Part shown: in pieces, positions 24,784-32,424 of the stretch
Layout: each line of letters begins with the position of its first letter
Position numbering within the stretch: the first letter of the stretch is position 1
Source of the DNA: Herbaspirillum sp.
Lineage (GTDB): Bacteria > Pseudomonadota > Gammaproteobacteria > Burkholderiales > Burkholderiaceae_D
Reading direction: 5' to 3'
Assembly (NCBI GenBank): GCA_028292625.1
Contig: JAQGLY010000028.1
Location: 1-43,347 of the forward strand
Length of the DNA stretch: 43,347 nucleotides
Program-made: the position numbers and the translations under genes
Notes under the pieces: generated by a model
Database searches by the model: none
Told to the model about the DNA's origin: nothing
What the model saw: the letters and a program-made list of their open reading frames with translations, nothing else

Positions 24784-26985
24784 ATGCGCACGCGCACGTG
24801 GCTGCTCTATATCGTTCTTGCAGTATTGGTTCCCGCTTTCATCGTGGCGGCGGTCGGCATCGTCTATGTCTATCGGGAAGAGCAAACGGCGTTCCGCAAG
24901 AGCATGCGCGAAACGGCGCATGCGCTTGCGTCGCTGCTCGACAAGGAAATGACCATTCGCGAAACGGCATTGCGCGCACTGGCGGCCTCCCCCGCCCTCG
25001 ACACCAGCGATTTAGCTGCCTTTCAGAAACACGCCCGCGCCATTGCCGACCCGTCGGAAACCATCATTTTTCTGTCCGATCCCCAGGGGCGGCAGTTAAT
25101 GAACACACACATGCCGATCGGCGCCAAAAATTTGCCGCAGACCAAAAGCCTGACCGAGCAGCGCCGCCTCGCCGGTCCCGAAGCTCTCATCGTCAGCGAT
25201 CTGTATCAAACGCCGGTTCGCGGCGCCTACAGCGTCGCGGTGCAAGTGCCGGTCAAGCGCAATGGCGTATTGCTGTACTACCTCGGCATGGGAGCCCTGG
25301 TTAACCAATTGCAATCGATTTTCTCCACCCAGAAACTGCCGTCCGAATGGCTCGGCACCATCGTGGACCGGCAGGGCACGATTGCAGCCCGCTCCAAGGA
25401 TGCGACGCGACTGGTCGGCCAACCGATATCGAAGGTCCTGAACGCCAGAGTCTTGCAGGCAAACGAAGGACAGTATGACGGCGTCAATCTGGACGGAGTC
25501 CGCGTAGCGGCGTTTTTCAGCCGTGCGCCGGTATCTGGATGGACCTTCATCGTCAGCGTGCCGCAAACCATCGTACACGGCTCGGCCGTGCGCGCCACGA
25601 CGATCCTGTGCGCCGTCTGGTTATCGTTCGCCTCGATCGCCATCATCGCGGCGCTGGCGCTGGCGCGCCGCACCTCGCAGCCGATCGAAGCGCTGCGCAA
25701 CGCCGCCGAACAACTGGGCCGCGGCGAACCGGTGTCCGACCTGCAGAGCGGCATCGTCGAGGTCGATGCGGTCTCATTGGAAATGCGCCGCGCCAGCGAA
25801 CGCCTGCTGCGCGGCAAGGCGGAGATGGAAGAACAGGTGGCCGAAGCGGTGTCGGCCACCGCGCGCTCGCAACGCGCGCTGCTGCAAGCGCAAAAACTGG
25901 AAGCGCTGGGCCGCCTGACCGGCGGCATCGCGCACGACTTCAACAACGTCCTGCAAGCCATCAGCACCGGCCTGCATGTGGTGCGCCTGTCGGGCCAGGA
26001 CCAGCGCTCCGCCAATGCGCTGGACGCCTGCCAGCGCGCAGTCAAGCGCGCCGCCGAGCTGACCGGACAGCTGGCCGTATTCGGACGAACCCAGGAATCG
26101 CGGCTGGAAGTGTGCGCGCTGGACGAGCAATTGAAAGCGATCCGGCCGTTGCTGGAAAGCGCGATCCGCTCGGACATCCATTTGCACATGGCGCTCGACA
26201 GTCATCTATGGCCGATCAGAATCGACACGCTGCAATTCGAACTGGCAGTGCTCAACATCGTCATCAACGCCCGCGACGCCATGCCGGAAGGCGGCCGGCT
26301 CGAGATAAGCGCCTCCAATATCCGCATCCCGCACGACAGTGAGCTGTTGACCGCCGGCGATTATGTGCAGTTGACATTCGCCGACAGCGGCTTCGGCATG
26401 GACAGCGAAGTGCTGACGATGGCGCTGGAACCCTTCTTCACCACCAAGGCGGTCGGCAAGGGTTCGGGGATGGGATTACCGCAGGCGTATGGTTTTGCCA
26501 AGCAGGCGAATGGGGCGCTCATGCTGGAAAGCAAGCTCGGCGAAGGCACCCGCGTCGTCATCTACATGGCGCGCAGCGCTGTGCAGCCGCGTGCGCCGGT
26601 GGTGATCGACGAGCGCCCATCGGTCTGTAGCGGCGGCGTCATTCTGTTCGTCGAAGACGACGCACTGGTGCGCGATGTCGTCGCTCCGGCATTGGTGGAT
26701 ACCGGCTTTCAGGTCGAGACCGCGGCCAGCGGCGACGAGGCCTATCGGATTTTGCAAAGCGGCAAGCAGTTCGATATCCTGTTTTCGGATATCGTGATGC
26801 CGGGCACGCTAAGCGGGATCGATTTGGCCGAGTTGGCAAAGCGGGAGTTTCCGGCGATGCGGGTGATCCTGGCCAGCGGATATTCGGATCGGGTGGCGGC
26901 TGCGGCCAAGGTGCAGGTTTTGCCTAAACCTTATAGCTTGCATGCGCTGATTGCTACCTTGAGTGGGGAGCCGGCTGAGAAGTGA
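24784..26985 (+). CDS. Hybrid sensor histidine kinase with Cache sensor and receiver domain
   Basis: A 733-residue membrane protein. Membrane segments lie at residues 7-29 and 272-294; between them is a periplasmic dCache-type sensor (about 33-265, with IVDRQGTIAARS and FFSRAPVSGWTFIVSVP). A HAMP-like linker (about 295-345) and coiled coil follow. The kinase core has the H-box GGIAHDFNNVL (His384), N-box NIVINARDAM, G1 DSGFGM and G2 GSGMGLPQAYG. The receiver domain (about 618-730) has EDD, Asp669 in FSDIVMPG and Lys715 in LPKP. No response regulator with DNA-binding domain lies next to it. Proximity to the molybdenum hydroxylase genes suggests, but does not prove, a link. Confidence 0.9.
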   Translation: MRTRTWLLYIVLAVLVPAFIVAAVGIVYVYREEQTAFRKSMRETAHALASLLDKEMTIRETALRALAASPALDTSDLAAFQKHARAIADPSETIIFLSDPQGRQLMNTHMPIGAKNLPQTKSLTEQRRLAGPEALIVSDLYQTPVRGAYSVAVQVPVKRNGVLLYYLGMGALVNQLQSIFSTQKLPSEWLGTIVDRQGTIAARSKDATRLVGQPISKVLNARVLQANEGQYDGVNLDGVRVAAFFSRAPVSGWTFIVSVPQTIVHGSAVRATTILCAVWLSFASIAIIAALALARRTSQPIEALRNAAEQLGRGEPVSDLQSGIVEVDAVSLEMRRASERLLRGKAEMEEQVAEAVSATARSQRALLQAQKLEALGRLTGGIAHDFNNVLQAISTGLHVVRLSGQDQRSANALDACQRAVKRAAELTGQLAVFGRTQESRLEVCALDEQLKAIRPLLESAIRSDIHLHMALDSHLWPIRIDTLQFELAVLNIVINARDAMPEGGRLEISASNIRIPHDSELLTAGDYVQLTFADSGFGMDSEVLTMALEPFFTTKAVGKGSGMGLPQAYGFAKQANGALMLESKLGEGTRVVIYMARSAVQPRAPVVIDERPSVCSGGVILFVEDDALVRDVVAPALVDTGFQVETAASGDEAYRILQSGKQFDILFSDIVMPGTLSGIDLAELAKREFPAMRVILASGYSDRVAAAAKVQVLPKPYSLHALIATLSGEPAEK

Positions 26986-27199
26986 CGGAGGCTGGTTGAC
27001 GCCGCGCAATTTCAAAATGAGCAGATTCTATAACCGTCCTTTGAACGGTTTGCTTACTATCGCTGTGATCGCTGCGTCAGTGCCGCCCGGCAAGATCGGT
27101 AGGGCGGCGTTGGCGAGGGCAAGCGCGACATCGTATTCGGCAGGCGTGAGCCTCCGATGAGATGCGATACGCACACTGATTTTTATTTCAAAGGAATAT

Positions 27200-28144
27200 A
27201 TGAAAATCCAATCTTCAATTCGACCAGCCCCTACGTTGGACAAAATTTCCCCGGCTAATCGCGTAGGTGATAAACCAACTTCATCGGTACGCGGATTAAT
27301 CGGCTTTTTCGAGGGCAAAAATAGCAGCATATCCCTCCCGCCCGTTCCACCGCGGAATAAGGTTGCCACGCGCGATTCCGGGCCTATTGCCGCTCCTCGC
27401 GCAAATTCAAAGCGGGCCGGGGAGAAGGATTCCGTATCGCATCCCGGAAGACGCCCTCTACTGGCACCCAAACCGCATACCGTTTCCCAGGCATCGATTG
27501 ATGGGGGAAATCCGCTGAAAAATGGAAAACCTGAAGTAGTGTACGCAAGCATAGACAGAAGCCAAAAGACAGCCAAAAACAAGGAATCCATGCTCACAAC
27601 AAGGGAAGGCGCCCTCCCGCCGCCTGCGCTTCCTCCACGCCCGCCGAAAACGCCGAGTCCTGTACAGGATCTAAGAAATCGCCCTCTTCCGCCAATACCA
27701 TCTGAACAGCTTTCCACAAATGGAAGTATGCAAATGCACACCGCGGGTTCGAGCCCTCCCAAAGTTCCGCCCATACCGCCTCGCCAATTCGAGCTCACCT
27801 CCGACCACAAAGAACAAGCGCCGGCTAAGCCGCCTCGCACATATGCGGAGTACACGCTTGACGGACAGCGCGTTCCGTCCATGGAAGACGTTACTCATGA
27901 TGCACAAGGAGTCAAGTCGACTGAACGAAAAAGGATGAAGTCATCCATGTTGCAACGGTTACGGAAGGCCGTTATATCGCCGTTTTCAAAACCCAGGGTT
28001 GCCAATCCTAAACGAACCGAGGTTTTGGTTCGCGATGGCGCGCCCCAGGCAAAGAACAAAACGAGCGACCCGAAAATGAAGCACCTGAAGGAAACGGTGA
28101 AATGGCAATCCCTTATGCAGCAGCTAAAATCGGAAGGCTTTTGA
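27200..28144 (+). CDS. Proline-rich protein with five SH3-ligand motifs (effector candidate)
   Basis: A 314-residue protein without membrane segments or recognised fold. AAAGGAA lies 7 bases before the ATG. Its first 25 residues (MKIQSSIRPAPTL...) are Ser/Ile/Pro-rich and polar, as in many type III secreted proteins. Class II SH3 ligands PxxPxR are at residues 47-52 (PPVPPR), 142-147 (PALPPR), 190-195 (PPIPPR) and 208-213 (PAKPPR); a class I ligand RPLPPIP is at 161-167, matching the Src-family consensus RxLPPxP. Tyr115 in VVYASI fits the ITIM/SH2-ligand pattern VxYxxI, and Tyr215/Tyr218 (TYAEYTL) are further candidate sites. The C-terminal 75 residues are Lys/Arg-rich and helical. Such motifs have no known job inside bacteria; a secreted host-directed scaffold is inferred. 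I do not recognise a named homolog. Confidence 0.75.
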   Translation: MKIQSSIRPAPTLDKISPANRVGDKPTSSVRGLIGFFEGKNSSISLPPVPPRNKVATRDSGPIAAPRANSKRAGEKDSVSHPGRRPLLAPKPHTVSQASIDGGNPLKNGKPEVVYASIDRSQKTAKNKESMLTTREGALPPPALPPRPPKTPSPVQDLRNRPLPPIPSEQLSTNGSMQMHTAGSSPPKVPPIPPRQFELTSDHKEQAPAKPPRTYAEYTLDGQRVPSMEDVTHDAQGVKSTERKRMKSSMLQRLRKAVISPFSKPRVANPKRTEVLVRDGAPQAKNKTSDPKMKHLKETVKWQSLMQQLKSEGF

Positions 28145-28194
28145 TTCTTATTTTTTATACCTTGCAAATCAACCTGACCACGCAACCATGAAAA

Positions 28195-28234
28195 CTGGAA
28201 CGCGTTTCATCGATAGCGATGAAACGCGTTCCAG
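28195..28234 (-). terminator. Perfect 18-bp stem-loop, terminator of the minus-strand gene
   Basis: An 18-base arm (CTGGAACGCGTTTCATCG), a 4-base loop ATAG, and its exact complement. On the minus strand it is followed by TTTT and lies 31 bases after the stop of the 95-residue gene. It also separates that gene from the convergent proline-rich gene. Confidence 0.8.
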
Positions 28235-28265
28235 AAAATTTGCGATAAACGGAATGAATCGCCCG

Positions 28266-28553
28266 TTAACTCGCCAGACAAGCCCCCAGAATCCGGCAGG
28301 CGATCACGCACATCGTGTCGTCGTCATGCGCCAGTTGCCCTGCCACGTCCACAGTCCAACCGCCCTGCTCATCGAGCGCGATCACAAGCGCCCCGGCCGT
28401 GCCGCCCGCTTGCGCGGCATTCAGCGCCCGTTTTAGTTTATGGGCGACGTCGCTGCCATTGGCGTTGAGGGGTTTGTTAATGGTGGGCTTGAGGCGTACA
28501 ACGGGTGCTTTTTTGCGTTTTGAGGGGTCGGGCGGGCGAGGTGGCGTGGTCAT
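28266..28553 (-). CDS. Small protein of unknown function
   Basis: A 95-residue protein with CGGAG 7 bases before the ATG and a strong terminator behind. Its N-terminus is basic and proline-rich (PPRPPDPSKRKKAPVVRLKP). The rest looks like a compact folded domain (ALVIALDEQGGWTVDVAGQLAHDDDTMCVIACRILGACLA) with alternating strands and a Cys-containing final helix. I do not recognise it and there is no partner gene visible. The coding case is good because of ribosome site, terminator and protein-like composition. Confidence 0.65.
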   Translation of the reverse strand: MTTPPRPPDPSKRKKAPVVRLKPTINKPLNANGSDVAHKLKRALNAAQAGGTAGALVIALDEQGGWTVDVAGQLAHDDDTMCVIACRILGACLAS

Positions 28554-28921
28554 GGAGGACTCCGGTCAGATCATGAAATCCACCGTTTCTAAGAGAAAGG
28601 TGGCCAGGTACTTGAACACCGCCAAAGCACGGTCTGCAGCTTTTCCCGAAGGTCTTGTATGACTGCCTGCTACCCGGCCATAAAACTATAGACGCAAAAA
28701 ACCACGGCTGTCGGGCGAGGATCCCGGCTTTAGGATGTGTTCAAACATCGGCGAAAACTTTAATGGGGAATGTACCGCGGATCAAGCTGTAGGAGTATGC
28801 GGTTTGGGTTCATTCATTCTTTATCGGCTGGGACTCGCTAAACTTCCGAAAACCAAAATTGCCAATGGATTCAACTTCGTTTCCGGAATTTTTTGGGTGA
28901 ACGCTCCATGCCTGAAAAAAC
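28554..28921. other. Gene-free stretch in the second island
   Basis: A 71-codon frame at 28735-28950 has no ribosome site and overlaps the end of the convergent gene; it is not supported. No repeats or hairpins with T-runs are seen here. Confidence 0.4.
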
Positions 28922-29320
28922 TTATCTCGGATTATTCCGCTCGATTCTAAGAACTTCATTTTCAGCCCGTCGCTCTGCCGCCCGCTGGCGTTTCTGCGCA
29001 ATAGCTTCTTGCAGTGCCAAACGTGTTTTTTCTGCCTCGTCAGATCTTTTCTTGTCCGCTTCCTCTTTCTGCGCAATCCTATCCGCCTCCAGTCTCTTTG
29101 CGTTTTCCTCCATTACTTTATCCTGTTGCTGCTTATAATCGTCATCCTTCTTGGAACAGACCGTTGTATACCTTGGCATGGCATGCACAGTGGTCAATTC
29201 CACAGCAGCGTTACCTGCCCAAAGAAGTAATTTTCCATACACAGAATTTTTATTACCAGTCTTCTTTGATGGATCGGTATGTTTTAGCACGAGGTTAGTT
29301 ACTACAGGTCCTATAGGCAT
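28922..29320 (-). CDS. Small protein with a C-terminal coiled coil
   Basis: A 132-residue protein with AGGAAG 8 bases before the ATG. The N-terminal half (MPIGPVVTNLVLKHTDPSKK...) is mixed; residues about 58-128 form a long, highly charged helix (KDDDYKQQQDKVMEENAKRLEADR, then EEADKKRSDEAEKTRLALQEA and on to RRAENEVLRIE) with a heptad-like spacing, so a coiled coil. No family is recognised. Lying between two candidate effectors, it could be a secreted effector or a chaperone-like protein, but nothing in the sequence decides. Confidence 0.65.
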   Translation of the reverse strand: MPIGPVVTNLVLKHTDPSKKTGNKNSVYGKLLLWAGNAAVELTTVHAMPRYTTVCSKKDDDYKQQQDKVMEENAKRLEADRIAQKEEADKKRSDEAEKTRLALQEAIAQKRQRAAERRAENEVLRIERNNPR

Positions 29321-29480
29321 ACGAGTATCTTCCTATCTTTGATGAGTAATCTGAAAATTTTGATAATCCAACTTCACTGCCACTGATGAACCGTGACCCG
29401 GTCATAGCGGTGGCGAGTAGCGATAAGCGATCGTAAATAAACCGCACATCGGGCGGTCATAGAATTCGCTCATCAAGGAG

Positions 29481-29527
29481 AAAGTAAAAATTGAGCGGCT
29501 GGGTTAACTCAACTATTTACTTTTTTT
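29481..29527 (+). terminator. Possible rho-independent terminator
   Basis: AAAGTAAA pairs with TTTACTTT and TTGAG with CTCAA around a loop, followed by seven T (29521-29527). No gene ends just before it on the plus strand, so it may be left from a lost gene. Confidence 0.45.
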
Positions 29528-29643
29528 GCGGCGTACGATGGCTATCGCTGGAAATGCGACATGTGAATGAGCAGTTTATGACAGTGGACGGATGACGATT
29601 TGCTTACCATGCAAATCATATAAATTCTTTTCACGGAAATAGA

Positions 29644-29909
29644 ATGCCTATCACCGATCTCGGCCCCTCCCACGCGAATCGCTCGATCTATGCGTTGGAT
29701 TTGGCATTGCATCGAAAGCCCTTCCTCCATCGCCGAATATAGAACTTTCAAACGCGGCAAGACGCCTTGCGGAAACGCGCGACTTTCTTTGCAGAAAACC
29801 TCCCGGGCGCGGAAATCCCCTCCAACAAGGATCACTGCTGATCAATGCGCTGGGTCTTGCTTTCGCAACTTCCGCCGAAATAAGTAAACAAGAAATAAAA
29901 AATTTCACC
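29644..29909 (+). other. Probable 5' part of the effector-like gene, separated by a frameshift
   Basis: The frame of the next gene is open back to a stop at 29640 but has no ATG in this part; it reads SPNIELSNAARRLAETRDF and SLLINALGLAFATSAEISK, which look like real protein. In another frame there is an ATG at 29644 with GGAA 6 bases upstream, starting MPITDLGPSHANRSIYALD, a plausible secretion-type N-terminus, and that frame stops at 29740-29742. A one-base change between about 29690 and 29740 would join them. The gene may be broken, or the sequence may carry an error. Confidence 0.5.
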
Positions 29910-31436
29910 GTGGAAGAACAGGTCTTCTACGCTGCATTGCAAGAATATGTGAATGGTTGGGAACAGACATCCTCGCTTCCGGCCGCTGAGGCCATTGCGG
30001 CCGTTTTAAGGGAAAGCGACGAAGATAGCTCGCCGACAGATTCGCACGAAGAGCGATTGCTTCGGGAATTACTTGACCAATTGACTAGCAGCTTGGCGAG
30101 CGAAACAGGTCGCGACGCGACTGAGGTTGTCGACAACTTGCCTGGGCCGGCGGCTGGTCAACATTCCGATCACGAACAACAGCTGAGCCGATGGCGGCGT
30201 TTAATGAACGCGGTCACATACTTTACCCAAAATCAGGTGGAGAGCCCTGGCGGAGCCGAAGCGCTTAGCGCTGCCTGGTTGGCCGTGCGCAACGTTCTCG
30301 TCATCGGGTTTCCTGCATTGGCGCTCCCGTGGACGGCCTATTTGGCGGAAAATTATCTGCCGCGGGACGATAAGTCGGATCCGGATGGGAGGACGCGAAT
30401 GGCGATCGGCCTGACCGTCGGCCTGCTGCTGCCGCTGGCGCAGAGCCTGGCCGGCTCCATACGCGAGTATCGTAGAGGCACCCTGACGTGCCGATCCGTT
30501 GCCGCACAGGGAGCGACGCACCTCATACAGACGGCGAGCGAAGCGATAGCGGCCTCAAGCGGAGACTTGCAAAAGTTGGTTCCGAACATGATCGGCGTTT
30601 CGGTGAGCCGCGCGCTGGGTCTGATACTGGCAAATGTCGTGGAATTGGAGTCGGTCATCATGGCCGCGCGCAGCGGCCACATTCCCCCTAACAATTTGCA
30701 ATCGACCACGGTAACGGCGCTGACCAACACCCTGCTTGCCAGCGGCCTGACATTTTCGTCGGATAGCGCCGCTTTTGGCGAAGACCAGCAGAATCCCCGG
30801 CAGGTCAACGACCATGGATTTACGCGTCCCGAAAACTATCTTCCGAATGCCTCTTTCACGGTGGTCGGCCATACCGCGTTTGATGTCGCGCAAAAAATCT
30901 GGAGCAACTGGCGCGCCGGGACGGTGGAACGCATACGGATTTGCGTTCGCTGGCCCGGCTTCTGGGAATGGATTGAGATTTCTACCGCCGATTTGGGCGC
31001 CGCTACGATTTCGGCGCAAAACAATAATCTCGTCACTTCGTTGGTAACATCTAAAGCGACGTCAAATAAGTGGCTCCAAATCCTGGTATCGACACTGGTG
31101 AGCGGCGCGATGACCGGCGTCGAAACGCTGGCCAATCGCCTTATTTCAAAAAAAACACCCGAGGAGCCGGCGATGCATGAGGAAGAAATATATGCCGGTG
31201 CCTCTTCGCAACCTCGTCGTCAGCAGGTTCATATACAGATTGACCCGCCCGCTGGCCCTTCCCAGGCCCCTGACCTGGAATGGTTATTACCGGCTGAGGA
31301 CCAAGGTGTCTATGCCGACCCCGAGGGCCTCCATGCGGTCGCTCCGCCGCCTTCCCCGCAAATGCAGCCGCTTCCCGCCGAGGGCTTGGCGGTCAGAAAG
31401 TATCGCCTGAATGACCAGTTGAAAAGAAGAGGCTGA
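29910..31436 (+). CDS. Membrane protein with two EPIYA-like tyrosine motifs (effector candidate)
   Basis: At least 508 residues counted from the GTG at 29910; the true start is probably upstream (see 29644). The N-terminal 100 residues are acidic and helical. Hydrophobic segments at about 122-145 and 163-184 could make a membrane hairpin; weaker ones lie at 230-250 and 388-412. The C-terminal tail (413-508) is polar and proline-rich with two tyrosine motifs exactly 40 residues apart: EEEIYAGASS (Tyr428) and QGVYADPEG (Tyr468). The first resembles EPIYA, the host-kinase phosphorylation motif of secreted effectors; the second has the YADPE shape of SH2 ligands. Topology plus tail recalls Tir-type effectors, but no sequence homology is claimed. 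The GTG has no ribosome site. Confidence 0.7.
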   Translation: MEEQVFYAALQEYVNGWEQTSSLPAAEAIAAVLRESDEDSSPTDSHEERLLRELLDQLTSSLASETGRDATEVVDNLPGPAAGQHSDHEQQLSRWRRLMNAVTYFTQNQVESPGGAEALSAAWLAVRNVLVIGFPALALPWTAYLAENYLPRDDKSDPDGRTRMAIGLTVGLLLPLAQSLAGSIREYRRGTLTCRSVAAQGATHLIQTASEAIAASSGDLQKLVPNMIGVSVSRALGLILANVVELESVIMAARSGHIPPNNLQSTTVTALTNTLLASGLTFSSDSAAFGEDQQNPRQVNDHGFTRPENYLPNASFTVVGHTAFDVAQKIWSNWRAGTVERIRICVRWPGFWEWIEISTADLGAATISAQNNNLVTSLVTSKATSNKWLQILVSTLVSGAMTGVETLANRLISKKTPEEPAMHEEEIYAGASSQPRRQQVHIQIDPPAGPSQAPDLEWLLPAEDQGVYADPEGLHAVAPPPSPQMQPLPAEGLAVRKYRLNDQLKRRG

Positions 31437-31476
31437 CAACGCGCGTCCATGCCGCCGCCCGGCTCATACGCTGCCC

Positions 31477-32421
31477 TCACCCCTGAAACAACACCCCCGG
31501 CCGCTCCTCGGCCGGCGTCACCGTCACCGCCACGCGCATGGCCTGCTCCCCGCCGCCGATCAGCACGCCCCGCAGCGGCGACACATCCAGAAAATCCCGT
31601 CCCCATCCCAAGGTGATATGGCTGACATCCGGAAAAATCCCGTTGGTCGGATCCGCATCGATCCAGATGCCGCCGCCGCCGTCCATCGCCGGGCAATAGA
31701 CCGACACCCACGCATGCGACGCATCCGCCCCCACCAGGCGCGGCTGCCCCGGCGGAGGATCGGTCACCAGATAGCCGCTGACATAACGCGCCGCCATCCC
31801 CAGCGAGCGCAAACAGGACAGCATGAAATGCGCAAAGTCCTGGCAAACCCCGCGCTTGCCCGCAAACACCTCGGTAACCGGCGTGGACACCGTCGTCGCC
31901 AGCGGATCGAAACTGAATTCGGTAAAAATCCGTGTCATCAAGGTCTCGATGCCCGCCAGCAACGGCGCGTCCGGCGCAAAACACTCCGCCGCGTAGCGCG
32001 CGAATTCCCGCTTGATCCGCACATGCGACGATTCGAACAGATAATGGGTCGCCAGCAAATCGTCCGGCAGCAGATAGCGGCCCGCTTGATAATCGATCGC
32101 GTCGCGCACCCGCTCCCACGGCGGCGTCGCCGCAGGCAAACCGCGCGCCGTCAATTCCACCCGCGACTCGGCGCAAACGCTCAGGCCGGTATGGTCCTTC
32201 TCCAGCGAAAACGATTGCAGCGGATTGCCGAAACTGTCGAGCGCCATCCGCAGATTCTGCGGCTCCGGCGTGATCCGTATCCCATGCGAGGTGCAGCTCT
32301 GCCATGGCAGCGTGCGCGGCGTCAGCCGCAACATCTGATGCGACAAATGCACCGGCAGCGAATACGCATACGAGGTTTCGTGAAGAATGTGATAAACGTG
32401 CCGCGCCGCGGTTATGTTCAT
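31477..32421 (-). CDS. Transglutaminase-like protein (last gene of the minus arm)
   Basis: A 314-residue cytosolic protein of the transglutaminase-like family. An N-terminal beta domain (residues 1-95, YHILHETSYAYSLPVHLSHQMLRLTPR) is followed by the catalytic core with Cys193 (KRGVCQDFAHFML), His236 (DASHAWVSVY) and Asp257 (IDADPTNG), i.e. a complete C-H-D triad. Such proteins could cleave or form isopeptide bonds. The gene starts 3 bases after the stop of the ATP-grasp/alpha-E fusion; AGGGGG from that end serves as ribosome site. In this gene family it is expected to work with the ATP-grasp and alpha-E proteins on an unknown peptide. Confidence 0.88.
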   Translation of the reverse strand: MNITAARHVYHILHETSYAYSLPVHLSHQMLRLTPRTLPWQSCTSHGIRITPEPQNLRMALDSFGNPLQSFSLEKDHTGLSVCAESRVELTARGLPAATPPWERVRDAIDYQAGRYLLPDDLLATHYLFESSHVRIKREFARYAAECFAPDAPLLAGIETLMTRIFTEFSFDPLATTVSTPVTEVFAGKRGVCQDFAHFMLSCLRSLGMAARYVSGYLVTDPPPGQPRLVGADASHAWVSVYCPAMDGGGGIWIDADPTNGIFPDVSHITLGWGRDFLDVSPLRGVLIGGGEQAMRVAVTVTPAEERPGVLFQG

Positions 32422-32424
32422 TTT

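Noticed and set aside
27017..27160. 47-codon plus frame after the hybrid kinase
   Set aside because: No ribosome site, no homology pattern; only a weak hydrophobic stretch.
27741..27760. tRNA-like T-loop (GGTTCGAGCC)
   Set aside because: No acceptor, D or anticodon stem around it; it is inside the proline-rich coding frame.
27028..27882. 284-codon minus-strand frame opposite the proline-rich gene
   Set aside because: It starts inside the other gene without ribosome site and its Gly/Arg-rich runs mirror proline codons. Its last 45 codons look somewhat protein-like, but have no start of their own.
28735..28950. 71-codon frame between the small genes of the second island
   Set aside because: Overlaps the 3' end of the convergent coiled-coil gene and lacks a ribosome site.
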